Source: JBKBKN01 sp046294625
GTDB lineage: Bacteria; Bacteroidota; Bacteroidia; M30B66
Reading direction: 5' to 3'
DNA: 21,834 bases
NCBI GenBank assembly: GCA_046294625.1
Contig: JBKBKN010000036.1
Span: 1-21,834, forward strand
Below the pieces are notes generated by a model. It did not search any database and had not been told where the DNA came from. It was given only the letters and a program-made list of their open reading frames with translations. The translations under genes and the position numbers were made by a program. This document shows, one piece after another, positions 15,401-21,834 of this stretch; the first letter of the stretch is position 1; every line of letters begins with the position of its first letter.

Positions 15401-16647
15401 CCGGTATACTGAATCGTAGTATTCTGGCTCTGACAAGTCTGATTAGGTATTGTAAATGTAGAAGTTGGTAATGGAATCACTTCCACTTGCTGCGAAAACG
15501 TTCCGGGTTGGCAGCCTGCCGTAGTAACCGTAAGCGTAACATTTTTTGTGCCAGGAGTAGCCCAGGAGACTTGATAAGGACCCTGACCCGAGCCGGAAAC
15601 AATGGTTCCTCCATCAAAATTCCAAGTGAATGTAGCATTAGCCGACGCATTGCCGGTGTAAGTAATGGTTGAGTTTTGTCCTGATAAACAAATAGGGGAA
15701 GTAACAGTGAAATCGGCGCTCGCATTTCCCAGCGTTACATTCACCGTATCATAGATAATTAAATTGCTGCAACCAAACTGCGCTCTTGCTACGTACTGGC
15801 GATTGGGGTTACCATTGGTCACAAAAGCGTTAATATTAGGTCCACTACCTGCATTGATGCCATTAATTGTCCAGGTAACAGTAGGAGTTGAATTGCCAAA
15901 AGGCACATATCTAACTGATTGATTATTGGATGCCCATACTGTACTGTTTCTTCCGGGAACTACAACCGCTACTGTTCCGGCTAGGTTGTGAATACCCTGC
16001 ACAGCTGTTCCACTGGCCCATGAGCATGTTCCAGGTTTTGATGTGATGTGATTTTCAATGATATTACTACCCTCATTTAACACAATTTGAAAAGTACCAA
16101 ACAAAGTAGTGCATGAAAATAACGGAACATTGATGTAAGAGACCACCAGTTTTCTGTTTGGTGCTGTACCAATCGTTTGATATCGGATCGTACCCCCAAC
16201 GCCGGGATGCCAGTCTTGCCAAGGCCCCATAATGCAATTCTTTGGCACCGTTCCCGCAGTGCTCGGAATGGTTGCAGTGGTAAACGTGGTAGGCTGACCT
16301 GCCGAAAAACCGATCCAGCCATTAGATGAAATGTAGAACTGTGTGTATTGATTGTCGAAAAAACAAAACGTAAAACCGATCGGTAATACATTCGAAATTG
16401 CATCGTCCGATAGAGATATAGTAGTTCCTAAATTAGACTCCGGAGCAAAAGGAATATTTTCAACAGTGTAATTTGAAGTTCCTGGACCTGTTCCATTAAC
16501 CGTTGCCGTTAGCGGCAAAACCTGTCCTATACATAAGGTAGTATCATTTCCGGGATTGATACTAATAGATGGCGTTTGACCCCACAGATTCCCTTGTACC
16601 AACCCTAAAAGCAAGAAAAACAAGTAAATATTTACTCTATAAGCCAT
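12421..16647 (-). CDS. Giant PKD-repeat surface protein with gliding-motility-associated (T9SS type B) C-terminal domain
   Basis: 1408-residue exported protein. It begins with a signal peptide (residues 1-23, ending NLWGQ). An N-terminal beta domain follows, of the type seen in other Bacteroidota surface proteins (IGFTFCFFDNQYTQFYISSNGWIGFS near residue 90). Then come eight tandem PKD-like repeats of about 84 residues, two or three further PKD/Ig-like modules, and a C-terminal domain of about 90 residues starting IPNAFTPNNDGLNDLF and containing IFNRWGE and GWDGRY, the gliding-motility-associated type B sorting signal. It should be exported through T9SS and act as a surface adhesin, stalk or scaffold. 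No enzymatic motif was seen. The start ATG is directly followed by the signal peptide. A weak -7-like box (TAAATTTA, 16668-16661, minus) lies 13 bases upstream. Confidence 0.9.
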   Translation of the reverse strand: MAYRVNIYLFFLLLGLVQGNLWGQTPSISINPGNDTTLCIGQVLPLTATVNGTGPGTSNYTVENIPFAPESNLGTTISLSDDAISNVLPIGFTFCFFDNQYTQFYISSNGWIGFSAGQPTTFTTATIPSTAGTVPKNCIMGPWQDWHPGVGGTIRYQTIGTAPNRKLVVSYINVPLFSCTTLFGTFQIVLNEGSNIIENHITSKPGTCSWASGTAVQGIHNLAGTVAVVVPGRNSTVWASNNQSVRYVPFGNSTPTVTWTINGINAGSGPNINAFVTNGNPNRQYVARAQFGCSNLIIYDTVNVTLGNASADFTVTSPICLSGQNSTITYTGNASANATFTWNFDGGTIVSGSGQGPYQVSWATPGTKNVTLTVTTAGCQPGTFSQQVEVIPLPTSTFTIPNQTCQSQNTTIQYTGNATGGNFNWNFGGGTVVSGTGAGPYEISWDTPGSKTITLTVTVGGCVSTQTTQNITVNPSPSSTFSVSGNVCVGTNATITYTGTAIPGATYNWNFNGGTIVSGTGAGPYQVNWANAGNQTVTLTVTGNGCTSQLTTQSLTVFPIPSSTFTLPVNVCAGANATITYNGSAGTGATYNWNFGGGTIISGSGQGPYQVSWSNPGAINVALSVTQNGCISTQTTQSITVNPIPTANFTLPTGVCIGENATINYTGTASAAATYNWNFGNGTIVSGSGQGPYTVNWPAMGNQIVSLTVAQNGCTSSAFSQTIQIYDTPSPNFTVTPAVCINEPATITYTGTGTNNGTFNWNLGGGSGTPLNGPGSFNVTFANSGNQQVSLSVSENGCSSVTNSQSITVHPIPTAAFSTSGPACVGENFTITYTGSAQVNAQYNWNFGGLTVVSGTGSGPYTISGSNAGNENITLSVTQNGCTSNTNTVSQVINPIPTSSFTFVSPVCQNQNSNLSYNGQNAAPGATYTWVIDDLTTISSTNSSASPTWNTPGTKNVTLTVVSLGCTSTPTTHQVLVNPLPQVDAGADVQTCSGIATSLGNEVSLPGAIYQWSPVTGLTNPNASQTEIIRENNTNNPVSTTYTLTVTDQNGCTANDQVVFTVVHKPVVSFSIPAGQCFEGNSFNFAAQGNFSNSAIFNWDLGPNANIQSSNLRDPSGINFNTTGPQQISVFINDNNCLSEVFTSTVSVFEEPNAAFEALNTEGCRPLQVEFINNSTGPGTLSYTWNYGNFVTSNAINPKYVYNNTGTFDVFLVAVTANGCRDTVFVDDLVKVYPNPVAIFTVNKEEVTLIDPTIRVTSLSLNADNCYYYFNSGEDYNECNFVHTFQDTGAYLLTHIVSNDFGCTDSVSRLIKVTLGYRIYIPNAFTPNNDGLNDLFMVYGDGIEDFHIMIFNRWGEMMYQSYDIESGWDGRYRIDSGPAPTGVYNYVMTIRTKEKEFFTYRGSITLVR
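13708..15735 (-). repeat. Eight tandem PKD-like coding repeats (about 84 residues each)
   Basis: Each unit follows the same plan: P-T/S-x-x-F, then xxxC, then A/T-I-x-Y-T/N-G, then Y/F-x-W-N-F-G-G-G-T, then V-S-G-S/T-G-x-G-P-Y, then W-x-x-x-G, then V-x-L-x-V-x-x-x-G-C, then T/S-x-x-x-Q-x-I-x-V. Two cysteines recur at the same places in nearly every unit. The units are similar but not identical in DNA, so the array is not a very recent amplification. Confidence 0.85.
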
Positions 16648-16788
16648 ATTAATTTCGACGTAAATTTACGAAAAATGTTTTGGCTTAGCTTTAATAAATT
16701 AAAAATTAATTAACATCCATTAAACACATTCTTCACAAAAATCTAATCTATCAATGACTTGAGTTGATCTCTTTTAATCATTTAAATA

Positions 16789-17622
16789 TTATCCAAGTGC
16801 GACATCCAAAACCATCATTACAATAAATCCTGCTATGAATCCAAGTGTCGCTACATCTGTGTATTTATCGCGTTGCGTTTCGGGGATCACTTCTTCTACA
16901 ACCACATAAATCATGGCACCAGCAGCAAATGATAAAGCGAATGGTAGGAATGGCTGCATGTAAATCACAGCAAGCGCACCAACAACGCCGGCTACTGGTT
17001 CTACTACTGCAGAAAGTTGTCCATACCAAAAGCTCCTGAAACGACTCACCCCAGATCTTCGCAACGGAAAAGAAACAGCCATTCCTTCAGGAAAATTCTG
17101 CAAACCAATGCCAATCGCTAGAGAAACAGCAGCTGCAAACATTTCTGGGTTGCCATCAGACAGAGAAGCGACTCCAAATAAAACACCTACAGCAAGCCCT
17201 TCTGGAATGTTATGAAGGGTGATAGCAAGCAAAAGCAGTGTAGTTCGGTGCCATTGAGTTTTCATGCCTTCCTTTTCTCCTTCACCGAAGTTAATGTGTA
17301 AATGAGGCATAAATTTATCCAATGCATAAATGAAAAGCGCTCCTACAAGAAATCCACTTGCAGCTGGAAACCACTTGTAATCAGGATAAATCTGCTCTGC
17401 ATAATCAATACTTGGACCTAGAAGTGAAAAGAAACTCGCAGCAATCATCACCCCTCCGGTGAAGCCAAGCATGGTATCAAATACGCCCCTATGGATTTTT
17501 TTAAAGAAAAAAACAACAGAGGCACCAAGTGCGGTGAGAAACCATGTAAATATCGTAGCTAGCAAAGCCGCATAAACAGGGCCAATTTCTTGAAGGTATG
17601 CAAATAGTGGGTTTTCTTCCAT
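16789..17622 (-). CDS. ZIP family metal (zinc/iron) transporter
   Basis: 277-residue inner-membrane transporter of the ZIP family (ZupT/GufA-like), importing Zn2+ or other divalent metals. About eight membrane segments are visible. The signature helices carry LHNIPEGLAVGVLFG and LQNFPEGMAVSFPLR, whose His/Asn/Glu residues line the binuclear metal site. A short cytoplasmic loop (about residues 110-125) contains HLHINFGEGE, a small histidine-bearing metal-binding loop of the usual kind. The frame runs upstream to a TTG at 17649, but that codon lies inside the -7 promoter box, so the ATG at 17622 (MEENPLFAYL) is the likelier start. Transcribed alone, divergently from the hemolysin III gene. Confidence 0.9.
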   Translation of the reverse strand: MEENPLFAYLQEIGPVYAALLATIFTWFLTALGASVVFFFKKIHRGVFDTMLGFTGGVMIAASFFSLLGPSIDYAEQIYPDYKWFPAASGFLVGALFIYALDKFMPHLHINFGEGEKEGMKTQWHRTTLLLLAITLHNIPEGLAVGVLFGVASLSDGNPEMFAAAVSLAIGIGLQNFPEGMAVSFPLRRSGVSRFRSFWYGQLSAVVEPVAGVVGALAVIYMQPFLPFALSFAAGAMIYVVVEEVIPETQRDKYTDVATLGFIAGFIVMMVLDVALG

Positions 17623-17646
17623 AAATGTTTTGATAAGTAGGCTTGA

Positions 17647-17679
17647 CAAAAATAAAACTAAATTAGACTACCCTCACAA
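17647..17679 (-). promoter_or_regulatory. Promoter of the ZIP transporter gene
   Basis: On the minus strand, TTG (17679-17677), a 22-base spacer and TATTTTTG (17654-17647) fit the Bacteroidota promoter consensus. The same 22-base spacing is seen for the dihydroorotase promoter. The ATG at 17622 lies 24 bases beyond the box. Confidence 0.6.
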
Positions 17680-17904
17680 TTCTATTTTAATTTGCAAACA
17701 TTTTAAAATTCCAATTCAAATGGTTTACTTAAATAGATCATTTGGCCATACAGCCAAAAGACAAACTGGTAAGAACAGTGATTTTTTAAAAACCATCCAT
17801 TCATATTAGCTTACCAATCAATGTAAGATATCATCACTTAATTATCAAATTAAGGAATAACCATTTCAATACATCGAGCGTAAAGTTTATCAAAATCATT
17901 CCTT

Positions 17905-18753
17905 ATGCTCGGATTCTACCAACCTATATCAAGCTGGACGCATTTGCTGGCGGCTATTGTCACTATGAGCCTGGGATATATGCTCATTAAAAAAGGTTGG
18001 GGCAACTATCCGAGAATGATTACATTAAGTATTTTCATGCTAAGTGTGGTGTTCACCTTCAGTATGAGTGGAATTTTTCATGCGCTCCCTCCGGGAATGA
18101 GCAGAGAGTTTTTCAGACGAATGGACTATGCGGCCATATTTATCATGATTGCAGGTAGTTCAACTCCTATTCATTATATTCTTTTTCGCGGTTGGTGGCG
18201 ATGGGGCATGCTGATATTTATTTGGGCTATAGCAATGATTGGCACACTTGTAACCGTATTGTTGATTGATACCATACCTGATTATGTGAAAATAATCATT
18301 TATTTAATGATTGGCTGGACTGCGCTGATCTCTTTTGCTCGAGCGCTACGCATGTATGGTTTCCGATTTTTAAGATATGGATTTTATGGTGGATTCTTTT
18401 ACACTGTGGGAGCCATTATTGAAATCATGGAACCTAATGATCTCGTTCATGGTTTGGTAGGTCATCATGAGGTTTTTCATGTCTTTGTTATGGCAGGAGC
18501 TGCATTCCACTGGAAAATGATTTATGACTGGGCTGATCAACCAACGCGCGACAAAATTATTTTCATGGTGAAAGAAAAAAGTGAAACAAGTTTCTATGCC
18601 CGTGCATTAGGAGAGTGTATACAAGTTCATGCTTCGTCCAAAGCTTTGCTGCGTGAAAAAATTAAAGAACAAATGCGTATTCACTTTCATCCAACGTTAA
18701 TGCCTAAGAAAATTCGATTTAGATATTACAGAGATCATATCGTGAATATTTAA
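17905..18753 (+). CDS. Hemolysin III / PAQR (TrhA-type) membrane protein fused to a C-terminal HicB-like domain
   Basis: 282 residues. Residues 1-208 are a seven-helix hemolysin III/PAQR protein. The family signature residues are S55-x-x-x-H59, D74, and H188-x-x-x-H192 followed by H202, the presumed zinc site. PAQR/TrhA members are linked to membrane-lipid homeostasis; a pore-forming role is historical and doubtful. Residues 217-282 form an extra soluble domain (KIIFMVKEK, FYARALGECIQVHASS, MRIHFHP, PKKIRFRYYRDHIV). It matches small HicB-like proteins of about 70 residues, often mislabelled 2-oxoisovalerate dehydrogenase E1 beta, as I remember them. A plain hemolysin III protein ends near residue 210-220, so the domain is additional. 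The frame is continuous with no sign of an internal start. The 255-base region upstream holds AT-rich short inverted repeats but no strong promoter match. Confidence 0.85.
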   Translation: MLGFYQPISSWTHLLAAIVTMSLGYMLIKKGWGNYPRMITLSIFMLSVVFTFSMSGIFHALPPGMSREFFRRMDYAAIFIMIAGSSTPIHYILFRGWWRWGMLIFIWAIAMIGTLVTVLLIDTIPDYVKIIIYLMIGWTALISFARALRMYGFRFLRYGFYGGFFYTVGAIIEIMEPNDLVHGLVGHHEVFHVFVMAGAAFHWKMIYDWADQPTRDKIIFMVKEKSETSFYARALGECIQVHASSKALLREKIKEQMRIHFHPTLMPKKIRFRYYRDHIVNI

Positions 18754-18883
18754 CACTTTCCAACATTATATTCAAATTATCACAATTAATCCAAACTTAA
18801 TGAAGCAGTTATACTAAAAAACGTTTTACAAACGCTCTTATCTCAATCACCTTGATTGTGAATGAAATTGTTGAACCTTTAAA

Positions 18884-19075
18884 ATGTATAATGCCATGAG
18901 TTTATCAATGTTGGAGTATAGCAAAATGATTCTGGAGAAAGTTAGCTTCGATGCTACTCTTTTTCAACGAGAATTTCGAAAAGCCATCTCAAAGCTACTT
19001 CCTTGTGATGCCGATGAGTTAATCCAATGGTGTTCGACACGCTATAGTGAAAAGTTGCCTGTTTTAGAAACTTAA
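18884..19075 (+). CDS. Small conserved Bacteroidota protein
   Basis: 63 residues, mostly helical, no signal or membrane segment. The core LEYSKMILEKVSFDATLFQREFRKAISKLLPCDADELIQWC resembles short Bacteroidota proteins I recall beginning LEYxKxILxKVSFDxxLFxKELxKAI. These are widespread and uncharacterised. Several ATGs could start it (18884, 18896, 18908); family members usually begin only a few residues before LEY, so 18896 or 18908 are plausible alternatives. It sits 130 bases after the hemolysin III gene, with a CAATCA/TGATTG hairpin between them, and an intrinsic terminator follows at 19205. No function can be assigned. Confidence 0.65.
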   Translation: MYNAMSLSMLEYSKMILEKVSFDATLFQREFRKAISKLLPCDADELIQWCSTRYSEKLPVLET

Positions 19076-19204
19076 GTTCTAACAGGTTCAAATCAATTTT
19101 TTAAGGTTTTTATCAGCTTTAAGGTGCAGCAATCGTGTTTTGTTGACGGCTTGCACGACTTCATTTATTTTGATGAACTGCACAAAAAAAGCGGTGTTTT
19201 GGTA

Positions 19205-19235
19205 AAGCAGTCCTGATTTCTAGGGCTGCTTTTTT
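19205..19235 (+). terminator. Intrinsic terminator
   Basis: AAGCAGTCCT (19205-19214), loop and AGGGCTGCTT (19222-19231) form a ten-pair stem with one G-T pair, followed by a T run to 19235. It would end the transcript carrying the small protein gene, leaving a 130-base 3' tail. Confidence 0.8.
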
Positions 19236-19310
19236 GTTTTTCGAAGAAACATTACAGCATGCTTTCGAACTTTTAAAATCAAAAAATGCTTATTAAAACA
19301 AAGCAAGTAT

Positions 19311-19318
19311 TAATTTCG
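19311..19318 (+). promoter_or_regulatory. Weak -7-like box upstream of lhgO
   Basis: TAATTTCG differs from TAnnTTTG by one base and lies 12 bases before the ATG at 19331. No TTG sits at the -33 distance. Listed because the terminator at 19205-19235 means lhgO needs its own promoter. Confidence 0.3.
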
Positions 19319-19330
19319 CGATAAATTTAT

Positions 19331-20539
19331 ATGAAGCAAGACGTTATTATAATTGGTGGAGGAATCGTTGGACTAGCAACTGCCTATCAGCTTATTAAAA
19401 AGAACCAAAGCCTAAAAGTTCTAGTACTTGAAAAGGAAAATCAACTAGCCCAGCATCAAACTGGGCACAACAGTGGTGTGATTCATTCAGGCATCTATTA
19501 TAAACCGGGTAGCCTTAAAGCCAAAAACTGCATCGATGGGTATAAAATGCTACTGGATTTCTGCAACGATCAGGATGTAAAATACGATTTATGTGGAAAA
19601 GTTATTGTCGCCACCAAAGAAGAAGAATTGCCACAACTGGATATGATTTATTCGCGCGGCATTGATAACGGGCTTGATAAAATTGAATTGATAGACGAGA
19701 AAAAAATTCATGAAATTGAGCCACATGTAAAAGGTGTAAAAGGCATTTTTGTACCATACACAGGGATTATTGACTATGGCGAAGTAGCTGAAAAATATGC
19801 TCAGAAGTTCGCTGATTTTGGAGGAAAGGTTAGCTGTGGTGAAAAAGTTACATCTATCAAATCGATCAACTCCAAAGAAGTGGAAGTAAAAACACAGAAG
19901 AACTCCTATTCTTGTTCACTCTTGATCAATTGTGCCGGTTTATTTTCCGACGAAATTGCCAAAATTGCAGGTCGACAGCATAACATAAAAATTATTCCTT
20001 TCAGAGGGGAGTATTACATGTTGAAAGGCGGGGCTAAGCATTTGGTAAAAAACCTGATTTACCCGGTGCCCGATCCTAATTTCCCATTTTTGGGTGTACA
20101 TTTCACCAGAATGATTGATGGCAATGTAGAAGCAGGCCCTAACGCCGTATTTGCCTTTAAGAAAGAAGGGTATAAAAAAACAGATTTCAGTGCAGCAGAT
20201 TTTTTTGGTGCGCTCGCATGGCCCGGTTTTAGAAAAGTTGCATTGAAATACTGGAGAACAGGTTTGGGAGAATATAAAAGATCATTTTCGAAAAAAGCAT
20301 TTACGCAAGCATTGCAAGAATTGATTCCAGAAATCAAAATCGACGACCTTATAGCAGCAGAAGCAGGCGTTAGAGCCCAAGCTTGCGATAAAGAAGGAGG
20401 TTTGATTGACGATTTTCTATTTGCTGAAGAAAACAATCAGATTCATGTACTCAATGCCCCTTCACCAGCCGCTACTAGCTCCTTGTCAATTGGCAATACG
20501 GTAAGTGATATGGCTCTTACGAAGCTAAAAGCCTTGTAA
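19331..20539 (+). CDS. lhgO: L-2-hydroxyglutarate oxidase (FAD-dependent)
   Basis: 402-residue flavoenzyme of the DAO family. It oxidises L-2-hydroxyglutarate to 2-oxoglutarate, a metabolite-repair reaction that removes a side product of dehydrogenases. The N-terminal dinucleotide fold is plain: IIIG9-G-G11-I-V-G14-LATAYQL, with an acidic residue ending the second strand (VLVLEKE). The HQTGHNSGVIHSGIYY stretch with YKPGSLKAKNC is characteristic of LhgO, as are LLINCAGL, PFRGEYYML and PVPDPNFPFLGVHFTR. The C-terminal GVRAQACDKEGG and NAPSPAATSSLSIG complete the FAD site. Length is normal (about 400). Single gene, unrelated to its neighbours. In the family the enzyme is membrane-associated and passes electrons to the quinone pool, but no membrane helix is seen here. 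Confidence 0.93.
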   Translation: MKQDVIIIGGGIVGLATAYQLIKKNQSLKVLVLEKENQLAQHQTGHNSGVIHSGIYYKPGSLKAKNCIDGYKMLLDFCNDQDVKYDLCGKVIVATKEEELPQLDMIYSRGIDNGLDKIELIDEKKIHEIEPHVKGVKGIFVPYTGIIDYGEVAEKYAQKFADFGGKVSCGEKVTSIKSINSKEVEVKTQKNSYSCSLLINCAGLFSDEIAKIAGRQHNIKIIPFRGEYYMLKGGAKHLVKNLIYPVPDPNFPFLGVHFTRMIDGNVEAGPNAVFAFKKEGYKKTDFSAADFFGALAWPGFRKVALKYWRTGLGEYKRSFSKKAFTQALQELIPEIKIDDLIAAEAGVRAQACDKEGGLIDDFLFAEENNQIHVLNAPSPAATSSLSIGNTVSDMALTKLKAL

Positions 20540-20659
20540 GAAATCGCATACTTTATAATAAACTCACAACCCATCAATCACGTTAAATAAGGTGAAAACT
20601 TGTTGAAAACCTAACAATTTTAATCCCTTTTAAATGCGTGATTTTTACAGAAATACCAC

Positions 20660-20667
20660 TACCTTTG
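20660..20667 (+). promoter_or_regulatory. Putative -7 promoter box for the charged-helix gene
   Basis: TACCTTTG matches TAnnTTTG, giving a leader of about 70 bases to the ATG at 20742. No TTG lies at the -33 position. Confidence 0.45.
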
Positions 20668-20741
20668 CAAGCGAATTCGAGCTTTTTTAAATTCTGAATT
20701 TCAGGGATTTCCGAATCACATTAAGCTTATGAATTGACTGA

Positions 20742-21834
20742 ATGAATATAAAATTCATACATACTTGTCTTGCAATTTTTTTGTTGTTTTTTGCCTTCAC
20801 TCTCGAAGCGCAAAAAGAAGAACTAGTTTTTGATGGAATCTTCTCAACAGGCAATACCCCTGTAACCTTAAACTTCAAAATTGAAGTAATTAAAAAAGGT
20901 GGTCGCAAACAAGAGATAAAAGTTGACAATAAAGGTCGTTTTAAAATCAGTCTCGACTTCAACGAAGAGTACGAAATCATTTTCAGCAAAGATGGGTACA
21001 TGGGTAACATCATTTCCATTAATACCACCGTTGATAAAAAACGAATTAAAGAAGGATTCCCGGCCTATGAAATGAATATCGACCTTAAACCGGAAATAGA
21101 AGGTCGAAAATCTGATATTCGTTATGAAGTTTCGTACAGCGACTTCGATAATAATTTTGATTTTAAGGAGGATTACCGAAAGGTAACCAACAAGCACATT
21201 AAAGAAATAAAAGATGAAGTTGCTTTAGAAAAAAGCTTAAGAGAAAAAGCAAGAAAAGACTCCATAGCTGATGCAAAAGCCAAAGAAGCCGAAGCAGAGC
21301 GATTGAAGAAGCTTGCCGAAGAAGAAGCCAGAAAAGCTGCTTTAGAAGCAGAAAAAGCAAGAAAAGCCGAAGAAGAAAGATTACGAAAAGAAGCAGAAGA
21401 AAAAGCCCGTCTCGAAGCATTGGCTGCCGAGCAGGCTAAAAAGGCTGAAGAAGAACGTAAACGAAAAGAAGCGGAAGAAGCTGAAAAAGCACGCTTAGCT
21501 GCATTGGAGAAAGAGCGACTCGAAAGAGAAGCTTTGGAAAAAGCAAGATTGGATTCACTAGCAAAAGCAAAAGCCGAAGAAAAAGCTAAGCTTGCCGCAG
21601 AAAAAGCAAGATTAGCGGCCTTAGAAAAAGCGCGATTAGATTCATTAGCCAAAGCGAAAGCTGATGAAGAAGCGAGATTAGCTGCTGAAAAAGCTAGACT
21701 AGAAGCACTCGAAAAAGCTAGACAAGACTCACTTGCAAGGGTCAAAGCAGAACAAGATGCCGCAGAAAAAGCAAGATTAGCGGCCTTAGAAAAAGCGCGA
21801 TTAGATTCATTAGCCAAAGCGAAAGCTGATGAAG
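20742..21834 (+). CDS. Secreted protein with regulatory-like beta domain and long charged helix (5' part)
   Basis: The window ends inside this gene; 364 codons are visible without a stop. Residues 1-23 form a signal peptide (AIFLLFFAFTLEA, then QKEE). About residues 25-140 look like a single beta-sandwich: DGIFSTGNTPVTLNFKIEV, KGRFKISLDF, YEIIFSKDGYMGNIISINT, then an NIDLKPEIEG strand. This resembles carboxypeptidase-regulatory-like modules in Bacteroidota surface proteins. From about 145 to the end the protein is almost all E, K, A, R, L and D in short units such as EKARLAAL and EKARLDSLAKAKADEE, predicting a very long single helix or coiled coil, TolA-like in composition. It probably spans periplasm or envelope, but the C-terminal domain that would define its role is outside the window. 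The apparent open frames on the opposite strand here are composition artefacts. Confidence 0.85.
   Translation, partial: MNIKFIHTCLAIFLLFFAFTLEAQKEELVFDGIFSTGNTPVTLNFKIEVIKKGGRKQEIKVDNKGRFKISLDFNEEYEIIFSKDGYMGNIISINTTVDKKRIKEGFPAYEMNIDLKPEIEGRKSDIRYEVSYSDFDNNFDFKEDYRKVTNKHIKEIKDEVALEKSLREKARKDSIADAKAKEAEAERLKKLAEEEARKAALEAEKARKAEEERLRKEAEEKARLEALAAEQAKKAEEERKRKEAEEAEKARLAALEKERLEREALEKARLDSLAKAKAEEKAKLAAEKARLAALEKARLDSLAKAKADEEARLAAEKARLEALEKARQDSLARVKAEQDAAEKARLAALEKARLDSLAKAKADE
21594..21669 (+). repeat. Exact direct repeat, copy 1
   Basis: A 76-base stretch inside the charged-helix gene identical to 21759-21834, including all synonymous positions. It encodes AAEKARLAALEKARLDSLAKAKADE.. 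in the same frame, 165 bases (55 codons) upstream of copy 2. Confidence 0.95.
21759..21834 (+). repeat. Exact direct repeat, copy 2 (cut by window end)
   Basis: Identical to 21594-21669 up to the last base of the window, so the repeat may continue beyond it. Confidence 0.95.

Noticed and set aside
16659..16670. Perfect 12-base palindrome CGTAAATTTACG upstream of the giant PKD gene
   Set aside because: Short and AT-rich; half of it is explained by a weak -7-like box, and no second copy was noticed to suggest an operator.
17741..17854. Two small hairpins (TTTGGC/GCCAAA at 17741-17758, CTTAATT/AATTAAG at 17837-17854) between the ZIP and hemolysin III genes
   Set aside because: Six or seven AT-rich pairs each, no T tract, and expected by chance in such a region; could still be regulator sites but nothing supports it.
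18844..18858. CAATCA-CCT-TGATTG hairpin 25 bases before the small protein gene
   Set aside because: Six AT-rich pairs with a three-base loop is too weak to claim a riboswitch, operator or terminator.
19076..19216. 46 codons open in frame directly after the stop of the small protein (VLTGSNQFFKVF... to VLVKQS), suggesting stop readthrough
   Set aside because: No start codon, runs into the terminator stem, and an open stretch this short is expected by chance in AT-rich DNA.
21173..21817. 214-residue open frame on the minus strand, rich in Ser, Ala and Phe
   Set aside because: It is the mirror of the E/K/A-rich repeat coding on the plus strand, which has signal peptide, promoter box and continuous frame.

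Overview
The window looks like part of a Bacteroidota chromosome, probably from a metagenome-assembled or draft genome. Three lines of evidence support this. Several genes follow Bacteroidota-type -7 promoter boxes (TAnnTTTG). Three secreted proteins carry C-terminal sorting domains of the type IX secretion system (two type A, one gliding-associated type B). The gene families (DUF4296 lipoprotein, Bacteroidota-style dihydroorotase, ATP-type PEP carboxykinase, PafA-like phosphatase) fit the phylum. A run of 98 Ns shows the sequence is scaffolded.

Layout. 1-351: a palindromic intergenic repeat abuts the 3' remnant of a GyrI-like effector-binding gene. 352-3569 (+): a secreted serine hydrolase with a T9SS tail, then a PafA-like alkaline phosphatase containing the N gap. 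3559-5288 (-): dihydroorotase coupled by ATGA overlap to a DUF4296 lipoprotein. 5463-8315 (+), divergent from these: ridA, a DUF423 membrane protein, an M32 carboxypeptidase (TAATG overlap) and a small lipoprotein. 8410-10330 (+): pckA and a YbaB/EbfC nucleoid protein, closed by a strong bidirectional terminator. 10402-16647 (-): two large T9SS cargo proteins, one with Asp-boxes and one of 1408 residues built from PKD-like repeats. 16789-17622 (-): a ZIP metal transporter. 17905-19075 (+): a hemolysin III/PAQR protein with an extra C-terminal domain and a small conserved protein. 19331-20539 (+): L-2-hydroxyglutarate oxidase. 20742-end (+): the start of a secreted protein with a long charged helix whose repeats are identical at DNA level.

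Most of the window is housekeeping and cell-surface metabolism: pyrimidine synthesis, gluconeogenic PEP formation, enamine/imine detoxification, 2-hydroxyglutarate repair, metal uptake, phosphate scavenging and T9SS-exported surface proteins. I see no defence system, prophage, CRISPR array, rRNA or tRNA.

The most unusual items are the fusion of a hemolysin III membrane domain to a HicB-like small domain (C-terminal 66 residues), the GyrI gene remnant cut at the edge of the palindromic repeat, evidence that the N gap in the phosphatase has no real missing sequence, and the exact 76-bp duplication inside the charged-helix gene.
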